In this document: piece after piece, positions 8,252-16,821 of the stretch | Position numbering within the stretch: position 1 is the first letter of the stretch | Layout: each line of letters begins with the position of its first letter | Position numbers and translations under genes: made by a program | The notes under the pieces: model-generated | The model's input: only the letters and a program-made list of their open reading frames with translations | The model's database searches: none | Told to the model about the DNA's origin: nothing | Assembly: GCA_023664445.1 (NCBI GenBank) | Contig: JAMPFN010000019.1 | Location: 1 to 35,964, forward strand | DNA from: Clostridium sp. | Lineage (GTDB): Bacteria > Bacillota > Clostridia > Oscillospirales > Ruminococcaceae | Direction of reading: 5' to 3' | DNA: 35,964 bases

Positions 8252-9445
8252 ATGAATTTGCATAAACTGCACAGAACGGTATCGGCTTTTTCAGCCGCGC
8301 TTTTGATCTGTACGGGAGCGTTAGGTACGCAGATTGTATCGGCGGAGAATAACAATAAAAAGATCGCCTCAAAGGCTGAGGCGGACGCTTTGAAATCGGA
8401 AGACGAGATGCTTTCAAAAATAAAGGACAATAAATGGTGGAAAGCCGGTCTGTCCGATTATAATGAGAATTTTTCCATAATCGGTTATGAAACCATAAAG
8501 GTTTCGGATAATAAGCCGAAGCAGGATGATTCCGATGATGGGATCGTAATAAACGATACCGGCATAAGCTATATAGAACCGCATTCCGCTTATCAGGCTA
8601 TAGAATTGATATATGACGATACGGAATCCGAGGACGGCTTTGGGCAGACAAACAGAGGCTCGGAAAATATTGTCGTTGAACCCGGAAGCTTTGTGTTTAC
8701 TACATACGGATACGGTCACGGCGTCGGAATGAGTCAGAACGGGGCTAATCATTACGCGTCATATTCGGGTTGGAGCTATGATCAGATACTCGATCATTAT
8801 TATCCCGGAACTGTCCTGAAGAAAAAGAAGATAAAGGATGGAGACAAGGTAACGGCAGGCGGCGTAAGCGGATCTGTATCCGACATAGTTTCAATGGTAA
8901 CTTATAACGAGATAGGCGGTTCGATGTCCTTTGAGGCAATAAAAGCACAGGCGGTCGCAGTATATACATATATCATGTACAAGGGCGGAAACGCACCCGA
9001 TCTTTGTCCGAAGCCCGATCCTCCGCAGAATGTAAAGGACGCGGTAAATTCCGTTTTGGGCGAGGCGCTTTATTATGACGGAAGTTACGCCTTGGCAATG
9101 TTCAGCGCTTCAAGCGGCGGAAGCTCTTCGTCATGTTACGATATTTTCTATCAGGATATTCCTTATCTTAGAAGCGTTTCCTGCGATTATGACAGCGAAT
9201 ATGATCCGAACTATGGATTGATTGACGTTATAAGCGAGGACGAGGTGAGATCCGAGCTTGAAAAGAATCTTGATATAACGCTTTCCGATGATCCGGAAAA
9301 CTGGATATCGGTAATTGAGGGCGACGGCGGATACGCTTCAAAGGTCGTTATAGACGATCAGGTTACGGTAAAGGGAAATGATTTCAGAGCTTATCTGGGA
9401 TTGAGATCTCCTAAATTCGATTTTGAGTATCATTCAAAAGAATAA
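8252..9445 (+). CDS. Secreted SpoIID/LytB-like protein with circularly permuted domain
   Basis: 397 aa with a signal peptide (about 1-31, ending near VSAE). The SpoIID/LytB family includes the sporulation lytic transglycosylase that cuts denuded glycan. All family blocks are present but in rotated order. First GYGHGVGMSQNGA (153-165) and YDQILDHYYPGT (176-187), normally C-terminal. Then the catalytic block YNEIGG with Glu220, KAQAVAVYTY (231-240) and SASSGG (285-290), normally N-terminal. Last NDFRAYLGLRS (376-386), normally just before GHGVG. The rotation is clean and no active-site block is missing. GGAGTG precedes ATG 8252. Position beside two sortases and a dockerin suggests a vegetative cell-wall role rather than engulfment, but that is inference. 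Confidence 0.85.
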   Translation: MNLHKLHRTVSAFSAALLICTGALGTQIVSAENNNKKIASKAEADALKSEDEMLSKIKDNKWWKAGLSDYNENFSIIGYETIKVSDNKPKQDDSDDGIVINDTGISYIEPHSAYQAIELIYDDTESEDGFGQTNRGSENIVVEPGSFVFTTYGYGHGVGMSQNGANHYASYSGWSYDQILDHYYPGTVLKKKKIKDGDKVTAGGVSGSVSDIVSMVTYNEIGGSMSFEAIKAQAVAVYTYIMYKGGNAPDLCPKPDPPQNVKDAVNSVLGEALYYDGSYALAMFSASSGGSSSSCYDIFYQDIPYLRSVSCDYDSEYDPNYGLIDVISEDEVRSELEKNLDITLSDDPENWISVIEGDGGYASKVVIDDQVTVKGNDFRAYLGLRSPKFDFEYHSKE

Positions 9446-9460
9446 AGGCGGTGACTGCTT

Positions 9461-9892
9461 ATGAAATTAAAGGTTGTATTGAAAACGATTTTTTGTACGG
9501 CGGCTGCGGCGGCTGCGGTTCTTACCTTCGGGATAAATGCGTTTTCGCTTATAGACGACAGCGTCGGAGAGGATAAGCTTATAAATAACGAAGACACTCC
9601 TTACAAAGTAAATATAGTTGCTGACGGCGTAAATGCAGCTGTCGTGCCTATCGGTATAGGCTTTAGGGGAGATGCGGATTCTTCGGGCGGAGTGTCGCTT
9701 TATGACGCTATAAGGATCGCTGAATATATGGCGAAAATTACGGATAAGGGATATGAGGATACTATAGGTTTCGCTATGGCGGATACCAATCTTGACGGCA
9801 AGGTGGATCTGTATGACGCTATCAATGTTGCAAAATATCTCATAACGAGCGGAACTCACGATGAAAAGTGGGAAAAAATACTTGCGAAATGA
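9461..9892 (+). CDS. Small secreted type I dockerin protein
   Basis: 143 aa with a signal peptide (about 1-28, Ala-rich core) and a short unrecognised segment (about 30-65). Two dockerin F-hand repeats follow: GDADSSGGVSLYDAIRIAEYM and, about 40 residues later, ADTNLDGKVDLYDAINVAKYL. Both have the Asp/Asn calcium ligands at alternating positions followed by the recognition helix. Dockerins bind cohesins on scaffoldins in cellulosomes and other cell-surface complexes. No enzyme or other large domain is attached, so the protein is little more than a secreted dockerin. It follows the permuted SpoIID gene by 15 bases and probably closes this operon. No cohesin is encoded in the window. Confidence 0.9.
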   Translation: MKLKVVLKTIFCTAAAAAAVLTFGINAFSLIDDSVGEDKLINNEDTPYKVNIVADGVNAAVVPIGIGFRGDADSSGGVSLYDAIRIAEYMAKITDKGYEDTIGFAMADTNLDGKVDLYDAINVAKYLITSGTHDEKWEKILAK

Positions 9893-9958
9893 TGTACAAA
9901 ATGTAATAAAATTGACAACTTTTATAGTGTAATGCAGTAAAGAAAAGTGGTGAATAAA

Positions 9959-10117
9959 ATGGGAATGAGCGATAATCAATTTAAGGCTTATTTAAGGTTA
10001 ATTATTAAAGACATAACAGATATTAAAAATGTTGCAACAGAAACGAATGCCGATATTAAAATTGTAGCTGAAATTGATGAATTATTAAAAACATTAAATG
10101 ATTCATTAAAGGATTAA
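9959..10117 (+). CDS. Small AT-rich protein, MGMSDNQF family
   Basis: 52-aa acidic/basic helical protein beginning MGMSDNQFKAYLRL. It resembles, from memory, small proteins with a MGM(S/T)D(N/K)QF start seen in clostridial genomes and mobile elements; no function is known to me. GGTG lies about 6 bases before ATG 9959; an in-frame GTG at 9950 is a possible alternative start. Codon use differs sharply from neighbours: all six leucines use TTA and G+C is about one quarter by my count, against well over 40% in flanking genes. This suggests recent acquisition. It is followed by repeat copy 1. Confidence 0.55.
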   Translation: MGMSDNQFKAYLRLIIKDITDIKNVATETNADIKIVAEIDELLKTLNDSLKD

Positions 10118-10170
10118 TTATGTAGGGCATATGCTTTACACATAGCACATTTAAAATTCAACAAGAAATC

Positions 10171-10264
10171 AAAGCAATGCCGCACGAAGATTGTGCAATA
10201 TGATAAAAATATGCAAGCGGATGTCGTGCAAAGTCGTCAGACGCGCTTTGTGCGGTGTTGCCTT
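10171..10264. repeat. Intergenic inverted-repeat element, AAGGCAATACCGC family, copy 1
   Basis: Left end AAAGCAATGCCGCACGAAG (10171-10189) and right end CTTTGTGCGGTGTTGCCTT (10246-10264) are imperfect inverted repeats of 19 bases. Related ends occur at 15432-15480 and 20106-20181. The core between the ends is not shared between copies, as expected for a small non-autonomous palindromic element. Confidence 0.7.
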
Positions 10265-10287
10265 AAAGAATTTTTTTGAAAAAGTAC

Positions 10288-10316
10288 TTGATTTTTGGAG
10301 TATAATGTGGTATAAT
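10288..10316 (+). promoter_or_regulatory. Promoter of the rimP-nusA-infB operon
   Basis: -35 TTGATT (10288-10293), 17-base spacer, -10 TATAAT (10311-10316). A second TATAAT at 10301-10306 with TTGAAA at 10276-10281 (19-base spacer) could be an overlapping alternative. The start point would be near 10323, leaving a leader of about 60 bases that contains the hairpin described next. Confidence 0.75.
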
Positions 10317-10343
10317 ATACAATAGTATGTATAATGTATGCTT

Positions 10344-10372
10344 AAGACCGGAGATTTCCGGTCTTTCTTATT
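10344..10372 (+). terminator. Leader hairpin with T-rich tail, putative NusA-responsive attenuator
   Basis: AAGACCGGA (10344-10352) and TCCGGTCTT (10357-10365) form a perfect 9-bp stem with a GATT loop, followed by TCTTATT, a weak T-rich tract. It lies between the operon promoter and rimP. In Bacillus subtilis the equivalent ylxS(rimP)-nusA leader holds a NusA-dependent terminator through which NusA limits its own synthesis. The matching position and a weak-tail hairpin suggest the same mechanism here. Confidence 0.5.
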
Positions 10373-10387
10373 GGGCAGGTGAGAATA

Positions 10388-10891
10388 TTGAAGATAAAAA
10401 AATTCGGACCTACAGAGCAGACCGTATTCGATCTTATAAAGGAAGAAGCGGATAGTCAGGGACTGAAAATATGGGACGTCAGATTTGAAAAGGAGGGCGC
10501 AGGTTGGTATCTGCGGATCTTTATCGAAAAGGACGGCGGCATAAGCATAGAGGACTGCGAAAATTTTACGCGTCCGGTCAACAAGCTTCTTGACGACGCC
10601 GACCCTATATCCCAAAGCTATATGCTGGAGATAGGCTCGGCAGGACTTGAATACGAGCTTTTAAGAGAAGCGCATTTTGAAGCGGGTAAGGGTATGCCTG
10701 TAAGGGTCAGGGCTATCAGGGATTTCGGCGGCGAAAAAGAGATAGTGGGACTTTTGGGCGGTCATGATAAGGAAAGCGTCACAATAGTATTTCCGGCGGA
10801 AACACAGGAGGAAGACGACGCTTGCGTACAGCTTCCGCTTGCCGACATAGCATATATTAAAAATTATATAGATTTTGAAGAATTTCATTAG
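10388..10891 (+). CDS. rimP: Ribosome maturation factor RimP
   Basis: About 167 aa; assists maturation of the 30S subunit. The family block FEKEGAGWYLRIFIEKDGGISIEDC matches RimP, as does DADPISQSYMLEIGSAGLEYEL, where most homologues have a conserved SPG-type turn. The C-terminal SH3-like part carries LLGGHDKESVTI. TTG 10388 was chosen because AGGTGA lies just upstream; GTG 10379 is in frame but has no clear ribosome binding site. It is the first gene of the classical Firmicute operon and lies 63 bases ahead of nusA. Confidence 0.93.
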   Translation: MKIKKFGPTEQTVFDLIKEEADSQGLKIWDVRFEKEGAGWYLRIFIEKDGGISIEDCENFTRPVNKLLDDADPISQSYMLEIGSAGLEYELLREAHFEAGKGMPVRVRAIRDFGGEKEIVGLLGGHDKESVTIVFPAETQEEDDACVQLPLADIAYIKNYIDFEEFH

Positions 10892-10954
10892 ACGTCTGAT
10901 GATCGGTAAAGCGTTATCGGATAAGTCATTAAATCAAACGGAGGAATTTCAGAA

Positions 10955-12076
10955 ATGAACAAGAGTTTTTTTGAGGCTCTGTCAATGCTGGGCGATGAAA
11001 ACAGCGTTGAAACAGAAGTTTTGGTGGAAAAGGTCAGATCTGCTCTTTTAAAAGCAATCAGGAAAGCCTATCCTTATTGCGAGGACAATATAAGGGTCGA
11101 TATCGACCCTGCAAGCAGGAAGCTTGAAATGTATATTATAAAAACCGTCGTTGACGACGAGCCTATAGACTATAACGAGATCAATATAGACGAGGCGAGA
11201 ACGATAGACCCGAACGCGTATCTTGGCGGAACGGTCGAGTATCAGCTTGACGCTGCGAAGTTCGGAAGAGCCGCCGCACAGTCCGCGAAGCAGTCAATTA
11301 AGGGCGATCTAAGAGAGATAAACCGTGAAAATATACTTACCAAGTTCAAGGACAAGGAAAACGACTGCATTACCGCAAAGGTGTCGCAGGTAGAGCCGGG
11401 AAGCGGAACTATTACGGTCGTTTACGACAAGACGGAGCTTTATCTTTTCAGAAACGAGCAGATACCGGGAGAAAGCTTCAAAGAGGGCGATCAGATAAAG
11501 GTTTATATAACGGGGATTGTAAACAAGTCCAAAAAGCCGATCATAAAAATATCGAGAGCGCATAAGGATCTTGTAAAGCGTCTTTTTGAACTTGAAATAC
11601 CGGAAATATACGACGGTATAGTTGAGATCAAGTCTATCTCAAGGGAAGCCGGCTCAAGAACAAAAGTGGCTGTATGGTCAAGAGATGAAAATGTTGACGC
11701 GGTCGGCGCGTGTATCGGTCCGAAGAGATCGAGAATACAGACTATAGTCGACGAGCTTCACGGCGAAAAGATAGATATTATAAATTACAGCGAGGATCCC
11801 GGGGAATTTATAGCAAAGGCTCTTGCGCCCGCTAAGGTCGTGAGCGTTGAAGTCGCCGAGGGCGAGCTGAAAGAGTGCAGGGTCATCGTTCCGAACGATC
11901 AGCTTTCGCTGGCTATCGGAAACAGAGGTCAGAACGCGAAGCTTGCGGCAAAGCTTACGGGATATAAGATAGACATAAAGCCCGAATTTGAAATTCCGAT
12001 AAAGGGCTTGGAAAAAACGGAAAATAACGCCGGCGGATCCGATGATACGGAAGACGCGGAAACTGCCGAAGAATAA
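10955..12076 (+). CDS. nusA: Transcription termination/antitermination protein NusA
   Basis: 373 aa, RNA polymerase-binding elongation factor that controls pausing, intrinsic termination and antitermination. The order is an N-terminal RNAP-binding domain, an S1 domain (about 135-205, DCITAKVSQVEPGSGTITVV), then KH1 with IGPKRSRIQTIV and KH2 with IGNRGQNAKLAAKLTGYKI. An acidic tail of about 25 residues replaces the C-terminal repeats of E. coli NusA, as usual in Firmicutes. GGAGGA precedes ATG 10955. NusA may regulate its own operon through the leader hairpin at 10344-10372. Confidence 0.98.
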   Translation: MNKSFFEALSMLGDENSVETEVLVEKVRSALLKAIRKAYPYCEDNIRVDIDPASRKLEMYIIKTVVDDEPIDYNEINIDEARTIDPNAYLGGTVEYQLDAAKFGRAAAQSAKQSIKGDLREINRENILTKFKDKENDCITAKVSQVEPGSGTITVVYDKTELYLFRNEQIPGESFKEGDQIKVYITGIVNKSKKPIIKISRAHKDLVKRLFELEIPEIYDGIVEIKSISREAGSRTKVAVWSRDENVDAVGACIGPKRSRIQTIVDELHGEKIDIINYSEDPGEFIAKALAPAKVVSVEVAEGELKECRVIVPNDQLSLAIGNRGQNAKLAAKLTGYKIDIKPEFEIPIKGLEKTENNAGGSDDTEDAETAEE

Positions 12077-12096
12077 AATATCCGGAGTTGTTTTGA

Positions 12097-12369
12097 ATGA
12101 AAGAGAAAAAGATACCTATGCGGATGTGTCTTGGCTGCAATGAAATGAAGCCGAAGCGTGAAATGATAAGAGTCGTAAAATCTTCCGAGGGAGAGATATC
12201 GCTTGACTTTACCGGAAAAAAGTCCGGAAGAGGCGCTTACATCTGCAAAAATGCCGAATGCTTTGAAAAGGCGGTAAAAGCAAGACGATTTGAAAGATCG
12301 CTGTCCTGTAAAATAGACAATTCGGTTTATGAGGAGTTGAAAAATGAATTCACAGCAGAAGATAGTTAA
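12097..12369 (+). CDS. rnpM: RNase P modulator RnpM (YlxR)
   Basis: 90-aa basic RNA-binding protein of the YlxR family. It has the N-terminal MRMCLGCNEMKPKREMIRVV block and the family signature GRGAYIC. YlxR binds RNase P RNA and modulates its activity in B. subtilis, hence RnpM. The gene lies 20 bases after nusA and its end overlaps ylxQ by 26 bases. Confidence 0.93.
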   Translation: MKEKKIPMRMCLGCNEMKPKREMIRVVKSSEGEISLDFTGKKSGRGAYICKNAECFEKAVKARRFERSLSCKIDNSVYEELKNEFTAEDS

Positions 12370-12760
12370 TGTTCTTACGATATGCCGGAAATCCGGCAGG
12401 TTTGTCGGCGGATTTGACGCTGTAAAGGAAATGGTGCAGGAGGGGAATGTATCCTGCGTAATAGTGACCGAGGATATATCCCCGAATACCCTGAAGGAAA
12501 TAAAATTTGTATGCGCTAACTGCAACGTTGATATAGTCGAGCTTGAGATCGATTCCTATGACATGTTCAGTGTCGCCGGAAAACAGATCGTTGTCGCGGC
12601 TATATGCGATTACGGTTTGGCACAGAAAGTACGCGATCTTGGCAAGGGCGGAGCAAAAGCGCCTATAACCTGTGTAAACCCCGCTATGTCCGATGCCGGA
12701 AAACCGGCGGCTTCCACAAGAAGAAAAAGAAGACCGAGCGGAAACAGAAACGATAAATGA
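12344..12760 (+). CDS. ylxQ: L7Ae/L30e-family RNA-binding protein YlxQ
   Basis: 138 aa. The first 100 residues are an L7Ae-type kink-turn-binding fold (KIVNVLTICRKSGRFVGGFDAV, VIVTEDISPNTLKEI, VVAAICDYGLAQKV). A basic, low-complexity tail of about 30 residues follows (Lys/Arg/Ser/Pro), longer than in the about 100-aa B. subtilis protein. GAGGAG lies 8 bases before ATG 12344, inside rnpM. Its exact RNA target is not known to me. Confidence 0.9.
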   Translation: MNSQQKIVNVLTICRKSGRFVGGFDAVKEMVQEGNVSCVIVTEDISPNTLKEIKFVCANCNVDIVELEIDSYDMFSVAGKQIVVAAICDYGLAQKVRDLGKGGAKAPITCVNPAMSDAGKPAASTRRKRRPSGNRNDK

Positions 12761-12838
12761 CAGTTATAAATTCTTTTTATGCTTAAACGTTAAATTATTT
12801 TGGCTGTTTAGTATAATAAACTATAGGAGGTTTCGCCT

Positions 12839-15409
12839 ATGACGAAAAAAGTAAAGCTTGCAGAGGCTGCAAGAGATCTTAAAACAGAAAATCAGGATAT
12901 TATAGATCTGCTTGAAAAATACGACGGTGTAAAACGGAAAAATACAACCGGTCTGACAAGCGAAGAACTGAATTACATTTTGGAGCATTATTCCCAGGCA
13001 AACGAGGTCGATAGCTTCGACGATTATTTTGCATCGAAAAATGCTGTTGTGCAAAAGACAGAGGAAAAGCCTGCCAAAAAGGAAAAAGCTGCTGAAGATA
13101 AAAAAACGGTTAAAAAGGATGCTGTGAAAAAATCTCCGGCAAAAGCTGAAAAGGCAGAAAAATCCGAAAAACCTGAAAAATCCGAAAAAATCGAAAAGCA
13201 AAAGCCTGTTAAAGCCGAAAAGCTTCCGCAGTCCGAAGCCGCGAAAAAACAGCAGCCTAAGCCGAAGCCTGCCGAAGAGTCTAAAGCACAGGAAAGCAAG
13301 CATGAGCCTGATAAGCATACTAAAAAGGAACAGAGCAAGAAAAACAAGCAGCCCGCTAAATCCCGCGACAGAGGGCAAAAGCAGAAGCTTGGCACAAATA
13401 TGTCCGAAACGGTCGAAGAGGTCAGCAGCAACAGGAGAACTATCGATACGAGAGGTTCTTACGTAAATCTTGATAAATACAACGAACGATACGAGAATAT
13501 CGCGCCTACTGCCGGAAAGCAGCACAAGGACAATTATTCCAAAAAGCAGAAGATCAATCAGAAATCGGCTCAGAGGAACAAGAATAAATACTCCAGCAAA
13601 AAGGAAACCGAAGCGGACAGACTGCGCCGTTTGCAGCTTGAAAAGGCGAGAAATCAGCAGCTTAAAGTAATGATCCCCGACGAGATAACCGTAGGCGAGC
13701 TTGCCACAAGGCTTAAGGTTACCGCAACGCAGGTCATCAAAAAGCTTATGGGACTCGGCGTTATGGCGACTATCAACGAGCTTATCGATTTTGATACCGC
13801 GGCGCTTGTCGCAGACGAGCTTGGAGCTAAGGTCGAAAAGGAAGTTATCGTTACTATTGAAGAGCGTCTTATCGACAACAGCGATGACGATGAGAACAAT
13901 ACGGAGGGAAGAAGTCCCGTTGTCGTTGTAATGGGTCACGTTGACCACGGAAAGACCTCTCTGCTTGACAGGATAAGAAACGCGAACGTTACGGCTTCCG
14001 AAGCGGGAGGTATTACGCAGCATATCGGCGCTTATCAGGTGAAAGTGCAGGATAAGCTCATCACATTCCTTGATACTCCGGGACACGAGGCGTTTACTTC
14101 CATGAGAGCGAGAGGCGCGGACGTTACCGATATCGCTATACTTGTAGTTGCGGCGGACGACGGTATTATGCCGCAGACTATAGAATCTATAAATCACGCT
14201 AAGGCGGCTGACGTTTCCATAATCGTTGCCGTAAACAAAATGGATAAAGAGGGCGCTAACGTTGACAGAGTAAAGCAGGAGCTTACCGAGCATGGGCTTG
14301 TCGTTGAAGAATGGGGCGGCGACGTTATGTGCGTTCCCGTTTCGGCAAAGACCGGCGAGGGCATTGAGGAGCTTCTTGAGGACGTTCTGCTTATCGCCGA
14401 AATGAAAGAGCTTAAGGCTAATCCCGACAGGCTCGCGAAGGGCGCTGTTATCGAGGCAAGACTCGATAAGGGAAGAGGTCCTGTGGCAACGCTTCTTGTA
14501 CAGAACGGTACGCTTAATACGGGCGACGTTATTATCGCCGGAACAGCAGTCGGAAAAGTAAGAGTTATGACAAACGACAAGGGCGAAAAGATCGACGCCG
14601 CAGGTCCGTCCGTGCCTGTTGAGATAACGGGTCTTGCGGAAGTTCCGAGCGCGGGCGATACATTCAACGCTGTCAAGGATGAGAAGCTTGCAAGAGAACT
14701 TGTCGAGCAGAGAAAGCATGAAGCAAAGCAGGAGCAGTTCAATTCTTACCAGAAGGTAACTCTCGACAATCTGTTCAGTCAGATCGCACAGGGCGAAGTG
14801 AAAGAACTGCCTATAATAGTAAAGGCGGACGTTCAGGGATCTGTCGAGGCTGTAAAGCAGTCGCTTGAAAAGCTTTCAAACGACGAGGTAAGAGTCAAGG
14901 TTATTCACGGAGGCGTAGGAGCGGTATCGGAAAGCGATATCATGCTTGCGTCCGCTTCAAACGCTATTGTTGTCGGATTCAATGTCCGTCCCGACCCCGT
15001 TGCGGAGGAAAACGCAAAGCGTGACGGCGTTGATATAAGACTTTACAGAATTATTTATGACGCTATCGAGGAGATCGGTACCGCTATGAAGGGAATGCTT
15101 GCGCCTAAGTTCAGAGAGGTCGTTCTCGGAAAGGCAGAGGTAAGACAGGTTTACAAGATCTCCAATGTCGGCGCCGTTGCCGGATCGTATGTTGTAGACG
15201 GCAAGATCACAAGAGCGTGCGAGATAAGAGTTGTTCGTGACGGTATCGTTATCGCGGAAGACAAGATAGATTCGCTCAAGCGTTTCAAGGACGATGTAAA
15301 GGAAGTCGCGCAGGGCTATGAGTGCGGAATAAGTCTTGAACGTTTTGCGGATATCAAGGAAGGCGATATACTCGAAGGCTTTATTATAGAGGAATATACT
15401 GAAGAATAA
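12839..15409 (+). CDS. infB: Translation initiation factor IF-2
   Basis: 856-aa GTPase that places initiator tRNA on the 30S subunit. A long charged N-terminal region (about 65-255, Lys/Glu/Ala/Pro-rich with repeated KAEK/KSEK units) is followed by the IF2_N motif, then the G domain: GHVDHGKT (366-373), DTPGHE (412-417), NKMD (466-469) and SAKTG (from 502). Domains II-IV follow. AGGAGG precedes ATG 12839. A possible internal promoter (TTAAAT at 12790, TATAAT at 12812-12817) lies in the 78-base gap after ylxQ, which also holds a degenerate AAACG/GTTTA inverted repeat; both are weak. Confidence 0.98.
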   Translation: MTKKVKLAEAARDLKTENQDIIDLLEKYDGVKRKNTTGLTSEELNYILEHYSQANEVDSFDDYFASKNAVVQKTEEKPAKKEKAAEDKKTVKKDAVKKSPAKAEKAEKSEKPEKSEKIEKQKPVKAEKLPQSEAAKKQQPKPKPAEESKAQESKHEPDKHTKKEQSKKNKQPAKSRDRGQKQKLGTNMSETVEEVSSNRRTIDTRGSYVNLDKYNERYENIAPTAGKQHKDNYSKKQKINQKSAQRNKNKYSSKKETEADRLRRLQLEKARNQQLKVMIPDEITVGELATRLKVTATQVIKKLMGLGVMATINELIDFDTAALVADELGAKVEKEVIVTIEERLIDNSDDDENNTEGRSPVVVVMGHVDHGKTSLLDRIRNANVTASEAGGITQHIGAYQVKVQDKLITFLDTPGHEAFTSMRARGADVTDIAILVVAADDGIMPQTIESINHAKAADVSIIVAVNKMDKEGANVDRVKQELTEHGLVVEEWGGDVMCVPVSAKTGEGIEELLEDVLLIAEMKELKANPDRLAKGAVIEARLDKGRGPVATLLVQNGTLNTGDVIIAGTAVGKVRVMTNDKGEKIDAAGPSVPVEITGLAEVPSAGDTFNAVKDEKLARELVEQRKHEAKQEQFNSYQKVTLDNLFSQIAQGEVKELPIIVKADVQGSVEAVKQSLEKLSNDEVRVKVIHGGVGAVSESDIMLASASNAIVVGFNVRPDPVAEENAKRDGVDIRLYRIIYDAIEEIGTAMKGMLAPKFREVVLGKAEVRQVYKISNVGAVAGSYVVDGKITRACEIRVVRDGIVIAEDKIDSLKRFKDDVKEVAQGYECGISLERFADIKEGDILEGFIIEEYTEE

Positions 15410-15431
15410 GAACAGGTTACAGATACTGTTT

Positions 15432-15480
15432 AAGGCAATACCGCACAAAGCCGTTATGCGGTATTTGTAAGGCGTTGCCT
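15432..15480. repeat. Intergenic inverted-repeat element, AAGGCAATACCGC family, copy 2
   Basis: AAGGCAATACCGCACAAAG at 15432-15450 matches the end sequence of the other copies. AATACCGCA (15437-15445) pairs perfectly with TGCGGTATT (15457-15465), and AGGCAA pairs with TTGCCT (15475-15480) outside an unpaired insert. It is the shortest copy and sits between infB and rbfA within the operon. Confidence 0.7.
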
Positions 15481-15501
15481 GAACTGTAGGGAGGCGGTAT
15501 T

Positions 15502-15837
15502 ATGTCAAGCTTTAAGGTCGGAAGAATGTCTGAGGATATAAAGCGCGAGCTTACGGATATTTTAAGAGATGTTAAAGATCCGAGAGTGGATCGGATGCTT
15601 ACTGTTGTGAGGGTTGATCTTTCAAACGATCTATCTCATTGTAAGGTATATATTTCCTGCTTTGAAGGAATGGAAAAGGCAAAAAAATCGGCTGAGGGAC
15701 TTACAAGCGCCGCCGGATTTATAAAAAGAGAGCTTTTTCACAGACTTAAAATGAGAAAGTGTCCCGATCTGAAATTTATCGCGGATGATTCTATCGCGCA
15801 CAGCGCGGAGATAAATCAAAAGATCAGAGAGCTTTGA
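15502..15837 (+). CDS. rbfA: Ribosome-binding factor A
   Basis: 111-aa KH-fold protein that binds free 30S subunits and helps mature the 5' end of 16S rRNA. Family blocks RMSEDIKRELTDILRDVKDPRV, LSHCKVYISC and LRMRKCPDLKFIADDSI-type sequence (here LKMRKCPDLKF) are all present. GGAGG precedes ATG 15502. It is the usual neighbour of infB. Confidence 0.96.
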   Translation: MSSFKVGRMSEDIKRELTDILRDVKDPRVDRMLTVVRVDLSNDLSHCKVYISCFEGMEKAKKSAEGLTSAAGFIKRELFHRLKMRKCPDLKFIADDSIAHSAEINQKIREL

Positions 15838-15861
15838 GCAGAGGTATTGGAGTGTGAGAGA

Positions 15862-16821
15862 ATGAAAATAGATTTCAATGAAGCGGCTCAGCTTTTTCGG
15901 GAATGCGGCAATGCATATATTCTTATTCATCAGAGTCCCGACGGAGATTGTACGGGTTCCGGCATGGCGATTTACCACATTCTCAGATATATGGGAAAAA
16001 AGGCGAAAATAATCTGCTCTGACGATATACCAAAGCGGTATGATTTTATAATGGAAGGGTACGCAGACGAAGAGTTTGAGCCCGAATTTATCATAGCTTC
16101 CGATGTTGCGGATACGACGCTTCTCGGGGAATATGAGGATATATACGGCGATAAAGTCGATCTTTGCATAGACCACCACATCTCCAATACGGGCTATGCT
16201 GAAAAGACGCTTGTCTGCCCCGATGCGTCAGCCGCGTGCGAGGTCGTTTTCGAGCTTATAAAGCTTCTTGGCATACCCGTTACGGAACAGATCACGAAGT
16301 GCATATATACGGGGATCGCAACGGATACCGGCTGCTTCAAATATGAAAACGCAACGGCAAGGTGTCATGAAATAGTAGCGGAGCTGAAAAGAACTCATGA
16401 TGTCGGATATGCGCAGATAAACCGTGAAATGTTCGAGGTCAAAAGCAAGGGCAGGATCAAGATAGAAATGGCTGTGACAGATATCATGGAATATTATCTT
16501 GAAGACCGCTGTACGATGATCTGCGTTACGCAGGATATACTAAATAAATGGGGCGTAGACGAATCCGAACTTGAGGGTATTGCAGGAATACCTCTTCAGA
16601 CAGAAGGGGTCGAGGTCGGCGTTACCATAAAGCAGCGTGACGAAAACAGCTATAAAATTTCCATGCGTTCGGCAAATAAGGTGAACGTTTCGGATATCTG
16701 CGCGTCTATGGGCGGCGGAGGTCATATCAAAGCCGCCGGATGTCTGCTGCACGGAACGCTCGACGAGGTGAAAAAACGGATAGTAAACGCCGTTGCAGAG
16801 GGGATAGAAAAATGCAGCTAA
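15862..16821 (+). CDS. nrnA: DHH/DHHA1 phosphoesterase, NrnA-type nanoRNase
   Basis: About 319 aa. The N-terminal DHH domain has HQSPDGDCTGSG, SDVAD and DHHISN metal-binding motifs and GIATDTGCFKY. The C-terminal DHHA1 domain ends with SMGGGGHIKAAGC, the substrate-binding glycine loop. NrnA-type enzymes degrade 2-5 nt RNAs and often hydrolyse pApA or pAp. ATG 15862 was chosen because GGAG lies 9 bases upstream; an in-frame TTG at 15847 is less likely. It sits between rbfA and truB, its normal Firmicute position, and overlaps truB by 10 bases. Confidence 0.93.
   Translation: MKIDFNEAAQLFRECGNAYILIHQSPDGDCTGSGMAIYHILRYMGKKAKIICSDDIPKRYDFIMEGYADEEFEPEFIIASDVADTTLLGEYEDIYGDKVDLCIDHHISNTGYAEKTLVCPDASAACEVVFELIKLLGIPVTEQITKCIYTGIATDTGCFKYENATARCHEIVAELKRTHDVGYAQINREMFEVKSKGRIKIEMAVTDIMEYYLEDRCTMICVTQDILNKWGVDESELEGIAGIPLQTEGVEVGVTIKQRDENSYKISMRSANKVNVSDICASMGGGGHIKAAGCLLHGTLDEVKKRIVNAVAEGIEKCS

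Noticed and set aside
12783..12817. Degenerate AAACG/GTTTA palindrome before infB
   Set aside because: The arms match the AAACGnCAAAT family too poorly and the -10 lies on the wrong side compared with the other copies.
12821..14719. 632-aa open frame on the minus strand
   Set aside because: It is antisense to infB, whose GTPase motifs are intact. The translation is low-complexity and has no recognisable domain or ribosome binding site.
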